Assembly: GCA_903862885.1 (NCBI GenBank)
Contig: CAIOZU010000006.1
Location: 1 to 40,871, forward strand
DNA length: 40,871 nt
From: an uncultured Pseudomonadota bacterium
GTDB taxonomy: Bacteria; Pseudomonadota; Gammaproteobacteria; Steroidobacterales; Steroidobacteraceae
Reading direction: 5' to 3'
This document shows, in pieces, positions 19,560-29,771 of the stretch (positions are counted from its first letter, which is position 1; each line of letters opens with the position of its first letter). Made by a program: the position numbers and the translations under genes. Below the pieces are notes generated by a model. The model did not search any database. It was not told the DNA's origin and saw only the letters and a list, made by a program, of their open reading frames with translations.

Positions 19560-20398
19560 CCGCTTGCTCCTCGTGTCCGCCTGCAGGCGTACCCCACCCT
19601 CACCGCATCCACCGTCGGCGCCACCTCGTGGGCACGCACGATCGACGCACCCCGCTCGACCGCCAAGGTCGCCAACGCCACACTGCCCGCCAATCGATCC
19701 TCGATCGGCCGCCCCGTCAGGTGACCGACCCACGACTTTCGTGACACGCCAATAAGCAGCGGCACGCCTAAATCCGTGAACTGCTCTAACTGCGCCATCA
19801 GCGCCTCATTATGCGCGATGCTTTTCCCAAAACCGAAGCCCGGATCGATCACTAAGCGGGTGCGCTCAATACCAGCCGCCTCACACAGACGAATCCGCTG
19901 ACTTAACCACGCGCGCACCTCGGCCACCACCGCTTGATAATGGGGCGCCACTTGCATCGACACAGGCTCCCCCTGCATGTGCATCACACAGGCACCGAGC
20001 TGATGGCGCGCCAGCGCCGCCAATGCCGCCGGCTGCGTGAAACCACGCACATCATTAATCAGGTGTGCACCGGCGGCGGCCACCGCGTCAATCACCGCTG
20101 CCCGACTGGTGTCCACCGAGATCATGACATCGAGGTGGGCGATCGCCTCCACGACCGGCACCACCCGACGAATCTCTTCTTCAATGGAGGGCGGCTGCGA
20201 GCCCGGTCGAGTGGACTCACCCCCCACATCAATGAGGCGGGCACCCTCCGCGACCATGCGCGTGGCGAGGGCGAGGGCGACGCTCGGATCTTGATAGCGC
20301 CCCCCATCTGAAAAAGAATCCGGGGTGACATTGATCACGCCCATCACCACCGGCGCCTCTAAGGGAAGCACCCGGGATCCAGCGCGCAAAGCGTTCAT
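19556..20398 (-). CDS. folP: Dihydropteroate synthase
   Basis: Condenses 4-aminobenzoate with hydroxymethyl-dihydropterin pyrophosphate in folate synthesis; this is the sulfonamide target. The 280-residue TIM barrel has VMGVINVTPDSFSDGG (18-33), DVGGESTRPGSQ, the ISVDTSRAAV and HLINDVRG segments, and DPGFGFGKS. It lies between ftsH (28-bp gap) and glmM (4-bp overlap), the usual gammaproteobacterial folP setting. Confidence 0.97.
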   Translation of the reverse strand: MNALRAGSRVLPLEAPVVMGVINVTPDSFSDGGRYQDPSVALALATRMVAEGARLIDVGGESTRPGSQPPSIEEEIRRVVPVVEAIAHLDVMISVDTSRAAVIDAVAAAGAHLINDVRGFTQPAALAALARHQLGACVMHMQGEPVSMQVAPHYQAVVAEVRAWLSQRIRLCEAAGIERTRLVIDPGFGFGKSIAHNEALMAQLEQFTDLGVPLLIGVSRKSWVGHLTGRPIEDRLAGSVALATLAVERGASIVRAHEVAPTVDAVRVGYACRRTRGASG

Positions 20399-20426
20399 CC
20401 CGGCAGGTCTCTTCTACTCAGTCGAA

Positions 20427-22358
20427 TCAGTGGGAACTTGCAGGGCTGACAACACCCCCGAGTCCTGACTGGGGCGCACTGCCCGCGGCGGGGGGTGCTG
20501 AGCCATCCGGTGGCGACAGGCCCGCATCATCCCAGCCGGCGGGGGGTTTAGGCTCTAAGCCCGCCATGATGTCCTTGATCTGACTCTCATCGATGGTTTC
20601 ATAACGCATCAAGGCTTCGGACATTTTATGTAGCTCATTGAGATGCGCCTCCAACACCAACTTTGCCCGCGCATAGTTGGCGTCGATCACTTGCCTCACC
20701 TCTTCGTCGATCACATGCGCGGTCACATCCGATACTTGCTTGTGCTGGGTGACACTGCGACCTAAAAAGACCTCGCCTTGATCTTCACTGTAGGTCTGCG
20801 GCCCTAAGCGCTCCGACAAACCCCACTTGGTGACCATGTTACGAGCCAGGTCCGTGGCGCGTTCAATGTCATTGGATGCACCCGTCGTGATGGAATCGCG
20901 ACCGAACACCAACTCCTCAGCGACCCGCCCTCCAAACAAGGTGGCGATGGCACTTTCTAAACGCCGCTTGGTGGTGCTGTAACGGTCTTGCTCCGGCAAG
21001 AACATCGTGACCCCAAGCGCCCGACCACGCGGAATAATCGTGACTTTATAAACTGGATCGTGCTCCGGCATGGTGAGTCCCACGATCGCATGCCCGGCCT
21101 CATGATAAGCCGTGAGGCGCTTCTCCTCGTCGGTCATCACCATCGAACGACGTTCCGCACCCATCATGATTTTGTCTTTGGCGCGTTCAAACTCCTCCAT
21201 CGATACCACGCGGCGATTGCCACGCGCAGCAAACAGAGCGGCCTCATTCACGAGGTTAGACAGATCCGCACCGGAGAAACCCGGTGTGCCGCGCGCGATG
21301 ATGCCTGGCTTCACATCATCAGCCACCGGCACCTTACGCATATGCACCTTGAGAATCTGCTCGCGACCGCGAACATCCGGTAGTGGCACCACCACCTGAC
21401 GATCGAAGCGACCTGGACGCAAGAGTGCCGGATCGAGGACATCTGGTCGGTTAGTGGCAGCGATGACAATGATGCCTTCATTGCCTTCAAAGCCATCCAT
21501 CTCCACCAACAACTGGTTCAGCGTCTGCTCACGCTCGTCATGGCCGCCACCAAGGCCCGCACCCCGATGACGTCCGACTGCATCGATCTCATCGATAAAA
21601 ATGATGCACGGCGCGTGTTTCTTTGCCTGCTCAAACATGTCGCGTACGCGTGAGGCGCCGACACCGACAAACATCTCCACAAAATCGGATCCGGAGATGG
21701 TAAAAAATGGCACTTTGGCTTCACCGGCGATCGCCCGAGCCAGCAAGGTCTTACCTGTCCCTGGGCTTCCCACCATCAGCACGCCCTTCGGAATCTTACC
21801 GCCGAGCTTTTGAAACTTAGCCGGATCTTTGAGGAAGTCGACGATCTCTTTGACTTCGTCCTTGGCTTCCTCCACCCCTGCCACATCGGCAAAAGTGACA
21901 TTCACCTGATCTTCATTCAGCAAGCGGGCGCGGCTTTTCCCAAAGCTCATCGCACCACGACCACCCGCACCGCCTTGCATCTGGCGCATGAAGTAAACCC
22001 ACACCCCGATGATCAACAGCACCGGGAAGGACGACATAAATAACTGCATCAGCATCGACTGACGCTCAGGTGCCGCGGCACCAAAGTTCACGTCGTGCTT
22101 TTTAAGCAAACCAATCAGCGCGGTGTTGTCCGTCTCTGGGCTGTAGGTGACGTAGGCGTCGCCATTGGCGCGCGCGCCCGCAATGGTCTCACCCTTGAGA
22201 GTGGCCGTTTTCACGGTGTTATTTTCAACTTCCGTCAAAAACTGTGAGTAGGGCATCTCCGGGTTGCTCCCGGCACGTCCACTAAAATTTGAGAACACCG
22301 CCAGTAGAACCACTGCGATGACAACCCACAAAATGACGTTCTTGGTCAAATCGTTCAA
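20427..22358 (-). CDS. ftsH: ATP-dependent zinc metalloprotease FtsH
   Basis: Membrane-anchored AAA+ protease that degrades misfolded membrane proteins and regulators. The 643-residue protein has an N-terminal membrane helix (about 7-24), a periplasmic domain and a second helix (about 107-124). These precede Walker A GSPGTGKT (198-205), pore loop FVGVG, Walker [10 protein letters not shown], the arginine-finger region LLRPGRFDR and the zinc motif HEAGH (419-423). The start codon is TTG at 22358, supported by AGGAG six bases upstream and by the fit to the family N-terminus ([11 protein letters not shown]). It lies 30 bp after rlmE. Confidence 0.97.
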   Translation of the reverse strand: MNDLTKNVILWVVIAVVLLAVFSNFSGRAGSNPEMPYSQFLTEVENNTVKTATLKGETIAGARANGDAYVTYSPETDNTALIGLLKKHDVNFGAAAPERQSMLMQLFMSSFPVLLIIGVWVYFMRQMQGGAGGRGAMSFGKSRARLLNEDQVNVTFADVAGVEEAKDEVKEIVDFLKDPAKFQKLGGKIPKGVLMVGSPGTGKTLLARAIAGEAKVPFFTISGSDFVEMFVGVGASRVRDMFEQAKKHAPCIIFIDEIDAVGRHRGAGLGGGHDEREQTLNQLLVEMDGFEGNEGIIVIAATNRPDVLDPALLRPGRFDRQVVVPLPDVRGREQILKVHMRKVPVADDVKPGIIARGTPGFSGADLSNLVNEAALFAARGNRRVVSMEEFERAKDKIMMGAERRSMVMTDEEKRLTAYHEAGHAIVGLTMPEHDPVYKVTIIPRGRALGVTMFLPEQDRYSTTKRRLESAIATLFGGRVAEELVFGRDSITTGASNDIERATDLARNMVTKWGLSERLGPQTYSEDQGEVFLGRSVTQHKQVSDVTAHVIDEEVRQVIDANYARAKLVLEAHLNELHKMSEALMRYETIDESQIKDIMAGLEPKPPAGWDDAGLSPPDGSAPPAAGSAPQSGLGGVVSPASSH

Positions 22359-22388
22359 GCACCACTCCTGAAACCGAATCCTATGGAA

Positions 22389-23015
22389 TTATAGGATACG
22401 CCTACCCGTTGCCAGCAGATACATCTCTGCACTTCTAGACCGTGACGCAGGCGGCTTTTTCATGCTGACTTTGCTAAACCCCTTGCGCACCAAACGCAGG
22501 TAGTCATCAAAGCCCGCACCCTGAAACAGCTTGCTCAAAAACACCCCACCCGGCTTCAAGTGCTGGCAGGCGAACTCGAGGGCGAGCTCCGCCAAGTCCA
22601 TTTGCCGCGGGTGGTCGACCGCATCAATACCGCTCATATTGGGGGCCATATCCGACATCACAAGGTCCACCGGCCGATCACCCAATACGGCCTTCAATTC
22701 CGCCAAGGGCGCTGGCTCACGAAAATCCCCCTGCAAGAAGGTGACCCCCGTCACGGCCTCCATGGGGAGGATGTCACAAGCTATAATTAATCCCTTTCCT
22801 TTCAATACTTTAGAGGCGTATTGACTCCAGCCACCCGGGGCTGCGCCTAGATCAATAATGACCATCCCCGGGCGAATCAGGCGCTCCGCCTCATCGAGCT
22901 CGCTGAGCTTAAACGCCGCCCGCGAACGGAAACCCTCTTTACGGGCCCGCTTCACATAGGCATCGCTCTGATGCTCCTTGAGCCACCGCTCGCTGCTTTT
23001 ACTGCGCTTCGCCAT
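22389..23015 (-). CDS. rlmE: 23S rRNA (uridine-2552 2'-O) methyltransferase
   Basis: Methylates U2552 in the A loop of 23S rRNA, a late step in 50S assembly. The family is also called RrmJ/FtsJ and is heat-inducible in E. coli together with ftsH. It is 208 residues long. The SAM motif IIDLGAAPGGWSQYAS and the catalytic K-D-K-E set are visible at K36, D122 (MSDMAPNMSG), K162 and E197. The start is ATG 23015, divergent from yhbY across 45 bp. I see no good Shine-Dalgarno. Confidence 0.97.
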   Translation of the reverse strand: MAKRSKSSERWLKEHQSDAYVKRARKEGFRSRAAFKLSELDEAERLIRPGMVIIDLGAAPGGWSQYASKVLKGKGLIIACDILPMEAVTGVTFLQGDFREPAPLAELKAVLGDRPVDLVMSDMAPNMSGIDAVDHPRQMDLAELALEFACQHLKPGGVFLSKLFQGAGFDDYLRLVRKGFSKVSMKKPPASRSRSAEMYLLATGRRIL

Positions 23016-23037
23016 GCTTTATTTAGACCCGACTGAC

Positions 23038-23060
23038 CGCGGCATCCCTATAATGCCGCG
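23038..23060. promoter_or_regulatory. Perfect inverted repeat over the yhbY -10 region
   Basis: CGCGGCAT and ATGCCGCG are exact inverted arms of 8 bp around a 7-bp spacer. The -10 hexamer TATAAT (23049-23054) sits inside the repeat, and the repeat ends at the base before the yhbY ATG. It could be an operator for the divergent rlmE/yhbY promoters. With the -10 only 6 bp from the ATG, yhbY mRNA would be nearly leaderless. Confidence 0.55.
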
Positions 23061-23360
23061 ATGGAACTCACTGAACGCCAAAAGAAACATCTCCGCCGCT
23101 TAGGGCATGCCTTACACCCCTTAGTCACTTTAGGAGGCCAAAGCGGCCTCACCGATGGCGTGGCCTTAGAAATGGAGCGGGCCCTCACCGACCACGAACT
23201 CGTCAAGGTCAAATCCTGGCTACCCGACCGCGAGTCTCGGGAAGCAGCCTTTACAGGCTTAGCCACCCAGACCCGAAGCGCACTCGTGCAACGCATCGGA
23301 CACGTGGGACTGTTTTACCGACCGCACACCGGCATCAAACGCATTCTGCTACCTGACTGA
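23061..23360 (+). CDS. yhbY: Ribosome assembly RNA-binding protein YhbY (CRM domain)
   Basis: Small RNA-binding protein associated with pre-50S particles in E. coli. The 99 residues form a single CRM domain: ERQKKHLRRLGHALHPLVTL, then the GGQSGLT loop (25-31) and the ALTDHELVKVKSW strand-helix region. It is divergent from rlmE, a conserved pairing that fits a shared role in 23S rRNA maturation. No Shine-Dalgarno is visible; the -10 TATAAT lies almost at the start codon. Confidence 0.95.
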   Translation: MELTERQKKHLRRLGHALHPLVTLGGQSGLTDGVALEMERALTDHELVKVKSWLPDRESREAAFTGLATQTRSALVQRIGHVGLFYRPHTGIKRILLPD

Positions 23361-23407
23361 CGACGCTGCACGACCGACGCTGCACGACCGACGCTTCACT
23401 ACCGACG
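23361..23407. repeat. 14-bp tandem repeat between convergent gene ends
   Basis: About 3.4 copies of CGACGCTGCACGAC: the first two are identical, the third has two changes, then a partial CGACGC. The array starts at the base after the yhbY stop and runs into the 3' end of the DUF4149 gene, whose stop codon lies in the third copy. Confidence 0.8.
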
Positions 23408-23830
23408 CAAGGCGGCGATCAGAAGACCGAGCACCCACACGGTCGCCAACGCATACAGACCCGTAGACACCGCATGCCACGCTCGAAATGGCTCCGAGTC
23501 CGCGCCACTCGTGAAGCGCGCGATCTCAAGCAGTGGGCGCACACCCCACTGACTGAGCGCCATGAGCCCTGCCGGCATGAGACGCCACCCCATCGCACTG
23601 AGGCGCGCGCTCTTAGCCACGCGACACAAAGCCCACACCACCAGCACTAAGGCCATGATCACCGAGAGCACCGTGAGTTGACGCAGCAGCGCACCCACCA
23701 AAAGCCCCGCGCTGTGCCGATCAGGGAGTTCTTTGAAAATCAACGGCGGCACCAGCGCACCGACCGAGACTAAAGCACCCGCCCAAACCGAGAGCAACAA
23801 CTGCTCAACTAACTTAAGCCCTGCGCGCAC
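23399..23830 (-). CDS. DUF4149 domain membrane protein
   Basis: 143-residue hydrophobic protein with about four membrane helices, function unknown. The N-terminal VEQLLLSVWAGALVSVGALV and the PPLIFKELPDRHSAGLLVG segment match the DUF4149 family, which is commonly found near greA and yhbY in Gammaproteobacteria. The start is GTG 23830, only three bases after the greA stop, so translation is probably coupled. The stop codon lies within a 14-bp tandem repeat. Confidence 0.85.
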   Translation of the reverse strand: MRAGLKLVEQLLLSVWAGALVSVGALVPPLIFKELPDRHSAGLLVGALLRQLTVLSVIMALVLVVWALCRVAKSARLSAMGWRLMPAGLMALSQWGVRPLLEIARFTSGADSEPFRAWHAVSTGLYALATVWVLGLLIAALRR

Positions 23831-23833
23831 CGC

Positions 23834-24310
23834 TTACTCGTAGCGAATCGCGACGATTTCATAGACGCGTACCCCGCCGGGCGCCTGCACATCCACCACC
23901 TCGCCCTCTTCCTTACCAATCAGCGCGCGCGCAATCGGTGAGGTGATCGCAATCAGCCCTTGACGAATATCGGCCTCATCATCGCCCACGATCTGATACG
24001 TCACCTGCGTACCGCCGTCTTCACTGACCAAATCTACCGTCACCCCAAACATCACCTTGCCGTTGCGAGGCAACTTAGACACATCGATGATCTCATTGTG
24101 ACCGAGCCGAAACTCGATTTCATTAATCCGACCTTCAATAAAGCCTTGCTGCTCACGCGCCGCGTGATATTCAGCATTCTCAGATAGATCTCCATGGGCG
24201 CGCGCTTCAGCGATCGCTTTGATCACCGCCGGCCGATCAATCGACTTCAGTTTTTTTACCTCAGCCCGCAAGCGCTCAGCACCTTGCGAGGTCATGGCAT
24301 TGCGTTTCAC
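23834..24310 (-). CDS. greA: Transcription elongation factor GreA
   Basis: Rescues backtracked RNA polymerase by stimulating transcript cleavage through the secondary channel. It is 158 residues long, the same as E. coli GreA. The N-terminal coiled coil carries the catalytic acidic tip at D41 and E44 ([17 protein letters not shown]), and the C-terminal FKBP-like domain ends in [21 protein letters not shown] 24310 is the likely start: it overlaps the carB stop and has AAGGAA eight bases upstream. A second start, ATG 24295, has no ribosome site. Confidence 0.97.
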   Translation of the reverse strand: MKRNAMTSQGAERLRAEVKKLKSIDRPAVIKAIAEARAHGDLSENAEYHAAREQQGFIEGRINEIEFRLGHNEIIDVSKLPRNGKVMFGVTVDLVSEDGGTQVTYQIVGDDEADIRQGLIAITSPIARALIGKEEGEVVDVQAPGGVRVYEIVAIRYE

Positions 24311-27300
24311 GTTGTAAATTCCTTATGCAAGTCCTGCAACCGGTTCACTTCGATGTCTGCCAAATGATCCAGCGCGTCGCAGGTCGCCCGCGCCGCCGCC
24401 ACTGTCGTGTAATAAGTGACTCGACGCGCCACCGCCTCACGTCGAATAGAGCGGGATTCACGTACCGCTTGCTTACCCTCAGTGGTGTTGACGATCAAAT
24501 CGATTTCATCGTTTTTTATCATATCGACAATATGCGGTCGACCTTCACGCACCTTGAGGGCGCGACGGCAGGGAATACCGATGGCTTCAAGGGCCAACGC
24601 TGTCCCCTCGGTTGCCAAAATCTCAAAGCCTCTAGCAATCAACTGGCGCGCCAGATCGATGGCCCCTGGCTTGTCCCGTTCCCGCACCGAAATCAGACAA
24701 ATACCGCGGGTTGGCAGGGTGACCCCGGAGCCTGCCTGCGCTTTCGCGTAGGCCTCACCGAAACTCTGACCGGTGCCCATCACCTCACCGGTGGACTTCA
24801 TCTCAGGCCCCAAGATGGGGTCAGCCTCCGGGAACTTGGCAAATGGGAAGACCGCCTCTTTCACAGAATAAAAACGCGGTACGCGCTCCGCTAAGATGCC
24901 CTGCGCGGTCAAGCTTCGTCCGCTCATGACCCGCGCCGCGATCTTCGCTAATGGCAAACCGGTGGCCTTAGAGACAAAGGGCACCGTGCGAGACGCACGC
25001 GGGTTCACCTCAAGCACATAGACGGCGTCTCCTTGAATGGCGAACTGCACATTCATCAGGCCCACCACTTTGAGCGCATGCGCCATTTGTCTCGTCTGCC
25101 GACGCAGTTCATCCTGCAAGACAGCCGACAGTGTGTTCGGTGGCAGCGAACAGGACGAATCACCCGAGTGCACACCCGCCTGCTCAATATGCTCCATGAT
25201 GCCGCCGATCAGCACCGTCTCGCCGTCACAGATGGCATCCACATCGACTTCAGTGGCCAAATCTAAGAAGCGATCGAGCAGCACCGGACTGTCGTTCGAG
25301 ACGCGCACCGCCTCGGTCATATACACCCGCAAGTCGTCCTCATTGAACACCACTTCCATTGCCCGGCCACCGAGCACATAGGAAGGTCTGACAATCAAGG
25401 GATAGCCGACTTGGCGGGCCAACTCCACCGCCTGCTCTTCGGTACGTGCGGTCGCATTAGCCGGTTGCTTTAAGCCCAAGGTAGCAATCAATTGCTGAAA
25501 GCGCTCGCGATCCTCGGCGACATCGATCGCATCGGGGCTAGTACCGATAATCGGCGCACCGGCCGCAGCCAAGGCACGCGCTAGCTTAAGCGGCGTCTGC
25601 CCGCCGTACTGCACGATCACCCCCACCGGCTTTTCAATCGCAATGATTTCCATGACATCTTCAAATGTCAGCGGCTCAAAGTACAAGCGATCCGAGGTGT
25701 CATAATCGGTCGATACCGTCTCAGGATTGCAATTGACCATGATGGTTTCAAAGCCATCTTCACGCAGCGCGAGCGCCGCATGCACACAACAATAATCAAA
25801 TTCAATGCCTTGGCCGATGCGATTAGGACCACCCCCTAAGATCACGATCTTGCGCGCATTAGAGGGAGCGGCTTCGCACTCCTCCTCATAGGTGGAGTAC
25901 AGATAAGCGGTGGTGGTGGCAAACTCTGCCGCACAGGTATCCACTCGCTTGTACACCGGATGCAAGCCTAAGGCGTGTCGGTGCGAGCGCATCGCTTGCT
26001 CGGACATCCCCAGCAGGTGCGCGAGGCGCGCATCCGCAAATCCCTTACGCTTTAGACGCCGCAACCGCTCGCGCTGCAGTCCGACAAGACCCTCCGCACG
26101 CACTTGCTGCTCTTCCTTCACCAGATCCTCAATCTGTACCAAAAACCAAGGATCGATCGAGGTCAACTCAAAGAGGCGCTCACGCGACCAGCCCGCTCGG
26201 AAGGCATCTGCGACATACAGCAGTCGTTCGCCACTCGGGTGCCGTAGCTCATGCATGAGGAAGGCCTCACGCTCTTCGGTCAATGGCAGCACCATCAGCT
26301 CATTAAATCCGGACAATCCGGTTTCCATGCTACGCAGCGCTTTTTGCAGCGACTCTTGCAAGGTGCGACCAATCGCCATTGCCTCACCCACGGATTTCAT
26401 CTGCGTGGTGAGCCGGGTGTTGGCACCCGGGAATTTCTCAAAGGTGAAACGCGGAATCTTCGTCACCACATAATCGATGGCCGGTTCAAACGACGCAGGC
26501 GTAGCCCCACCGGTGATGTCATTACGCAATTCATCGAGGGTATAACCAATTGCCAGCTTCGCGGCGATCTTGGCAATCGGAAAACCGGTCGCTTTGGATG
26601 CTAAGGCGGATGAGCGGGACACGCGCGGATTCATCTCAATGACCAACACCCGACCATCCACCGGATTGATCGCAAACTGTACGTTGGAACCGCCCGTCTC
26701 GACACCAATCTTACGCAGCACCGCGATCGAGGCATCGCGTAGCCGTTGATATTCCTTATCCGTCAGCGTTTGGGCGGGAGCAACGGTAATCGAATCGCCG
26801 GTGTGCACACCCATCGGATCAATATTTTCAATGGCGCACACAATGATGCAGTTGTCAGCCCGGTCTCTGACCACCTCCATCTCAAACTCTTTCCAGCCCA
26901 GCACCGACTCTTCCAGTAACACCTCACTGGTCGGCGACGCATCGAGGCCACGCGCGACAATCGCTTCAAACTCTTCCCGGTTATAAGCAATACCACCGCC
27001 ACTGCCGCCCAACGTAAAGGAGGGACGGATCACCGTGGGATAGCCGATCTCACTTTGCACCGCCAACGCCTCCTCGAGGCTATGGGCGATGCGCGCACTG
27101 GGGGTTTCCAGACCAATATCGGTCATGGCATGGCGAAAAAGCTCACGGTCTTCCGCCATATCAATGGCGTCACGCGATGCACCAATCAGCTGACAGCCGT
27201 ACTGCTCAAGCACCCCTTCACGCACCAGATCCAAGGCACAGTTGAGTGCCGTCTGTCCGCCCATGGTGGGCAACAGCGCATCTGGCCGTTCCTTATCAAT

Positions 27301-27531
27301 GATGCGAGCAATAGTCCGCCAGTGCACCGGTTCAATGTACACCGCGTCCGCCATATCTGGATCGGTCATGATGGTGGCCGGATTCGAGTTCACCAAGATG
27401 ACTCGATAGCCCTCTTCGCGCAACGCCTTGCACGCCTGTGCGCCAGAATAATCAAACTCACAGGCTTGACCGATGACGATCGGCCCGGCACCTATGATCA
27501 GAATACTTTTAAGGTCAGTCCGTTTTGGCAT
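24307..27531 (-). CDS. carB: Carbamoyl-phosphate synthase large subunit
   Basis: Makes carbamoyl phosphate from bicarbonate, ATP and CarA-derived ammonia for arginine and pyrimidines. The 1074-residue protein has two homologous ATP-grasp halves, beginning [22 protein letters not shown] and, in the second half, [20 protein letters not shown]. An oligomerisation domain lies between them, and a C-terminal MGS-like allosteric domain (about 940-1074) follows. Length and motifs are standard. It starts at ATG 27531, 29 bp after carA. Confidence 0.98.
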   Translation of the reverse strand: MPKRTDLKSILIIGAGPIVIGQACEFDYSGAQACKALREEGYRVILVNSNPATIMTDPDMADAVYIEPVHWRTIARIIDKERPDALLPTMGGQTALNCALDLVREGVLEQYGCQLIGASRDAIDMAEDRELFRHAMTDIGLETPSARIAHSLEEALAVQSEIGYPTVIRPSFTLGGSGGGIAYNREEFEAIVARGLDASPTSEVLLEESVLGWKEFEMEVVRDRADNCIIVCAIENIDPMGVHTGDSITVAPAQTLTDKEYQRLRDASIAVLRKIGVETGGSNVQFAINPVDGRVLVIEMNPRVSRSSALASKATGFPIAKIAAKLAIGYTLDELRNDITGGATPASFEPAIDYVVTKIPRFTFEKFPGANTRLTTQMKSVGEAMAIGRTLQESLQKALRSMETGLSGFNELMVLPLTEEREAFLMHELRHPSGERLLYVADAFRAGWSRERLFELTSIDPWFLVQIEDLVKEEQQVRAEGLVGLQRERLRRLKRKGFADARLAHLLGMSEQAMRSHRHALGLHPVYKRVDTCAAEFATTTAYLYSTYEEECEAAPSNARKIVILGGGPNRIGQGIEFDYCCVHAALALREDGFETIMVNCNPETVSTDYDTSDRLYFEPLTFEDVMEIIAIEKPVGVIVQYGGQTPLKLARALAAAGAPIIGTSPDAIDVAEDRERFQQLIATLGLKQPANATARTEEQAVELARQVGYPLIVRPSYVLGGRAMEVVFNEDDLRVYMTEAVRVSNDSPVLLDRFLDLATEVDVDAICDGETVLIGGIMEHIEQAGVHSGDSSCSLPPNTLSAVLQDELRRQTRQMAHALKVVGLMNVQFAIQGDAVYVLEVNPRASRTVPFVSKATGLPLAKIAARVMSGRSLTAQGILAERVPRFYSVKEAVFPFAKFPEADPILGPEMKSTGEVMGTGQSFGEAYAKAQAGSGVTLPTRGICLISVRERDKPGAIDLARQLIARGFEILATEGTALALEAIGIPCRRALKVREGRPHIVDMIKNDEIDLIVNTTEGKQAVRESRSIRREAVARRVTYYTTVAAARATCDALDHLADIEVNRLQDLHKEFTT

Positions 27532-27560
27532 GGTGTCGTAAGCTTGGCTGGGTCACTGTG

Positions 27561-28742
27561 TTAAGAACGAGGCAGTACACGTTTGCTGCTGATGGGGCGC
27601 GCGGCATTGGCGGGTAGCCGCGCTTGCATCGCATCCATAAAGCGCTGAAAAAGCCCGGCCACGTCATGCGGTCCCGGACTCGCCTCGGGATGTCCTTGAA
27701 AACTAAAAACCGGACGGTCGGTTAATTCAATGCCCTGTAAAGAGCCATCAAACAACGAGCGGTGCGTGGCACGCAGCTGCGTAGGCAAACTCGCCTCATC
27801 CACCGCAAACCCGTGATTTTGACTCGTGATTAATACGCGACCGGTGCGCAGATCCTGCACGGGGTGATTCGCTCCGTGATGACCAAATTTCATCTTCAGG
27901 GTACGCGCCCCACAGGCCAGTGCCAGTAACTGATGCCCAAGGCAAATGCCGAAGATAGGCACGCCGTGGGTCAGCAAGGCCTGAATGGCGGTGATCGCAT
28001 AGTCACATGGCTCAGGATCTCCCGGGCCATTCGACAAAAAGACGCCATCGGGTTTCAAGGCCAACACCGACGCTGCACTACTTTGCGCAGGCACCACGGT
28101 CACTCGACAGCCGTGATCCGCTAGCATGCGCAAAATATTGCGCTTAATGCCAAAGTCGTAAGCCACCACATGCAGTCGCGGTAAGGCCGGTGTGATCACC
28201 TGACCCGAACCTTCCCAATGCGTCCCGTCATTCCACTGATAGGCGTCCGTGGTGGAGACCACCTTGGCCAGATCCATGCCTTTGAGTCCAGGAAATTCAC
28301 GGGCGCGCTGCAAAGCGGCCGCTTCATCGCCACAGTCAGCGGTCATGATGCAACCGGCGAGTGCGCCCTTTTGTCGCAGCAAGCGCGTGAGGCGTCGCGT
28401 GTCAATCTCCGCGATGCTGACTACTCGTGCACGGGCCAGAAAACTGCCGAGCGATTCGTTGGCCCGCCAGTTGCTGTGCAGCAAGGGAAGATCGCGAATC
28501 ACAAGGCCCGCCGCCGCCACCGCGGGAGATTCCATATCTTCTGGGGTCGCACCGGTGTTACCAATGTGCGGGTAGGTCAAAGTCACGATCTGTCGTGAGT
28601 AGGACGGGTCGCTCAGGATTTCCTGATAACCGGTCATGGCGGTATTAAAAACCACTTCGCCAGTGGCGCTTCCCAGCGCGCCTACAGAAATACCCCGGAA
28701 GACAGATCCGTCTTCCAGGGCGAGAGTTGCAGTTATCGTCAC
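27561..28742 (-). CDS. carA: Carbamoyl-phosphate synthase small (glutaminase) subunit
   Basis: Hydrolyses glutamine and channels ammonia to CarB. I favour GTG 28742 ([12 protein letters not shown]), with GGAG six bases upstream, giving 393 residues. A longer frame from TTG 28775 adds 11 residues without a good ribosome site. The class I glutaminase triad is C267 ([10 protein letters not shown]), H351 and E353 ([12 protein letters not shown]), and [11 protein letters not shown] is also present. It is preceded by a promoter and a structured leader. Confidence 0.96.
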   Translation of the reverse strand: MTITATLALEDGSVFRGISVGALGSATGEVVFNTAMTGYQEILSDPSYSRQIVTLTYPHIGNTGATPEDMESPAVAAAGLVIRDLPLLHSNWRANESLGSFLARARVVSIAEIDTRRLTRLLRQKGALAGCIMTADCGDEAAALQRAREFPGLKGMDLAKVVSTTDAYQWNDGTHWEGSGQVITPALPRLHVVAYDFGIKRNILRMLADHGCRVTVVPAQSSAASVLALKPDGVFLSNGPGDPEPCDYAITAIQALLTHGVPIFGICLGHQLLALACGARTLKMKFGHHGANHPVQDLRTGRVLITSQNHGFAVDEASLPTQLRATHRSLFDGSLQGIELTDRPVFSFQGHPEASPGPHDVAGLFQRFMDAMQARLPANAARPISSKRVLPRS

Positions 28743-28778
28743 GCGGGTCTCCACGAGGCCACCGGCCGCCGTCAACGA

Positions 28779-28796
28779 TCACCGAGGATTCGGTGA
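28779..28796 (-). promoter_or_regulatory. Hairpin just upstream of the carA start
   Basis: TCACCGA and TCGGTGA form a perfect 7-bp stem around a 4-nt loop, about 37 bp before the GTG start and overlapping none of the preferred coding region. No U-run follows, so it is not a simple terminator. It may affect translation or leader folding. Confidence 0.45.
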
Positions 28797-28837
28797 CCTG
28801 TCGTGGGAGCCCGGTCTGAGGACGCCAGATACGTCAA

Positions 28838-28873
28838 GGCGGGAAGAGTCGCCTTTTTGGAACTCCACCCGCC
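28838..28873 (-). promoter_or_regulatory. Leader hairpin of the carAB transcript
   Basis: On the minus strand GGCGGG-TG-GAGT pairs with ACTC-TT-CCCGCC around a 12-nt loop, a 10-bp stem with one symmetric 2x2 internal loop. It lies between the promoter and carA in a roughly 160-nt leader. Its place suggests attenuation or another leader control of carAB; no ligand class is recognised. Confidence 0.45.
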
Positions 28874-28903
28874 TAGGGAAAACGCCATCTGATCCGGAAC
28901 GCG

Positions 28904-28934
28904 ATTTTACGTGAGCACACCACCGTCTGTCCAA
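28904..28934 (-). promoter_or_regulatory. Candidate carA promoter
   Basis: On the minus strand -10 TAAAAT (28904-28909) pairs with -35 TGGACA (28928-28933, 18-bp spacer) or TTGGAC (28929-28934, 19 bp). It lies in the dapB-carA gap and would give carAB its own transcript with a long leader. Confidence 0.5.
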
Positions 28935-28955
28935 CCGTCTGTGCGCACCCACACC

Positions 28956-29771
28956 TCAACTCAGGCCCAATACGTCGTCCATGGTGTACAAACCGGGTCG
29001 GGCTGCCCGCAGCCAACTGGCCGCACGCAAGGCGCCATACGCAAAAGTCATGCGATCGTGGGCCCGATGAGTGAGCTCTAAGCGCTCACCCGGCCCGGCA
29101 AAGAGCACGGTGTGATCGCCCGCAATGTCACCGCCGCGGACCGAAACAAAGCCGATACTGCCTTCCACCCGCGCACCGGCCGGGCGCACCGCTGGATTCG
29201 CGAGCACCGACCCGCCACGCTTCGATGCCGCTGCTTCGCCCAAGGCGAGTGCGGTACCGGACGGGGCATCCACCTTGTAGCGGTGGTGCGCTTCCATTAC
29301 TTCGATGTCGTACTCAGGCGGCAAGGCGGCCGCCGCCTGCGCCACCAAGCGCGCCAATAGATTAATACCGAGACTGGTATTGGCGGCTCGCAACACAGGG
29401 ATTCGGCCACTCGCCTCACCCAATAAACCGAGTGTTTGCGGTAAAAGCCCCGTGGTACCGACCAACAGCGCACAGTCCGCGGACACGCACGCATCGATGT
29501 TCGCCTCCACCGCGGCGGCCACTGAAAAATCCACCGCGACCTCCGCCTGTGCTAACGCCTCCGCCCGGTGGGCGGTGACGCACACGCCAAAGGAGCGGCC
29601 TAAAGTCGCGACCTCACCCACATCCTGACCGAGGGCAGGACTGTCGGCCGATGCCAAGGCACCCACCAACTCAAACTCGGTGCTGTCATGGATTGCACGC
29701 AGCAGGCAACGTCCCATACGGCCGGTGGCGCCCAACAGGGCGATCCGCACGGGCTCGTGGTGCGCGCTCAT
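28956..29771 (-). CDS. dapB: 4-hydroxy-tetrahydrodipicolinate reductase
   Basis: NAD(P)H-dependent step of lysine and diaminopimelate synthesis. I start it at ATG 29771 ([20 protein letters not shown]), giving 271 residues and an ATGA overlap with the dnaJ stop. The Rossmann glycine motif [16 protein letters not shown], and the catalytic and substrate-binding [16 protein letters not shown] are present. The HHRHK motif of E. coli reads HHRYK here, a mild change. The gene is translationally coupled to dnaJ. Confidence 0.96.
   Translation of the reverse strand: MSAHHEPVRIALLGATGRMGRCLLRAIHDSTEFELVGALASADSPALGQDVGEVATLGRSFGVCVTAHRAEALAQAEVAVDFSVAAAVEANIDACVSADCALLVGTTGLLPQTLGLLGEASGRIPVLRAANTSLGINLLARLVAQAAAALPPEYDIEVMEAHHRYKVDAPSGTALALGEAAASKRGGSVLANPAVRPAGARVEGSIGFVSVRGGDIAGDHTVLFAGPGERLELTHRAHDRMTFAYGALRAASWLRAARPGLYTMDDVLGLS

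Noticed and set aside
19560-19733. N-terminal extension of glmM
   Set aside because: The extra 58 residues translate folP in another frame; the family starts at MTRHYFGTDG with an ATGA overlap.
25910-26473. 187-codon plus-strand frame inside carB
   Set aside because: Antisense to a fully conserved part of carB, Arg/Ser-rich, with no domain.
28743-28775. TTG start for carA
   Set aside because: It adds 11 residues without a good ribosome site, whereas GTG 28742 has GGAG at six bases. It remains possible.
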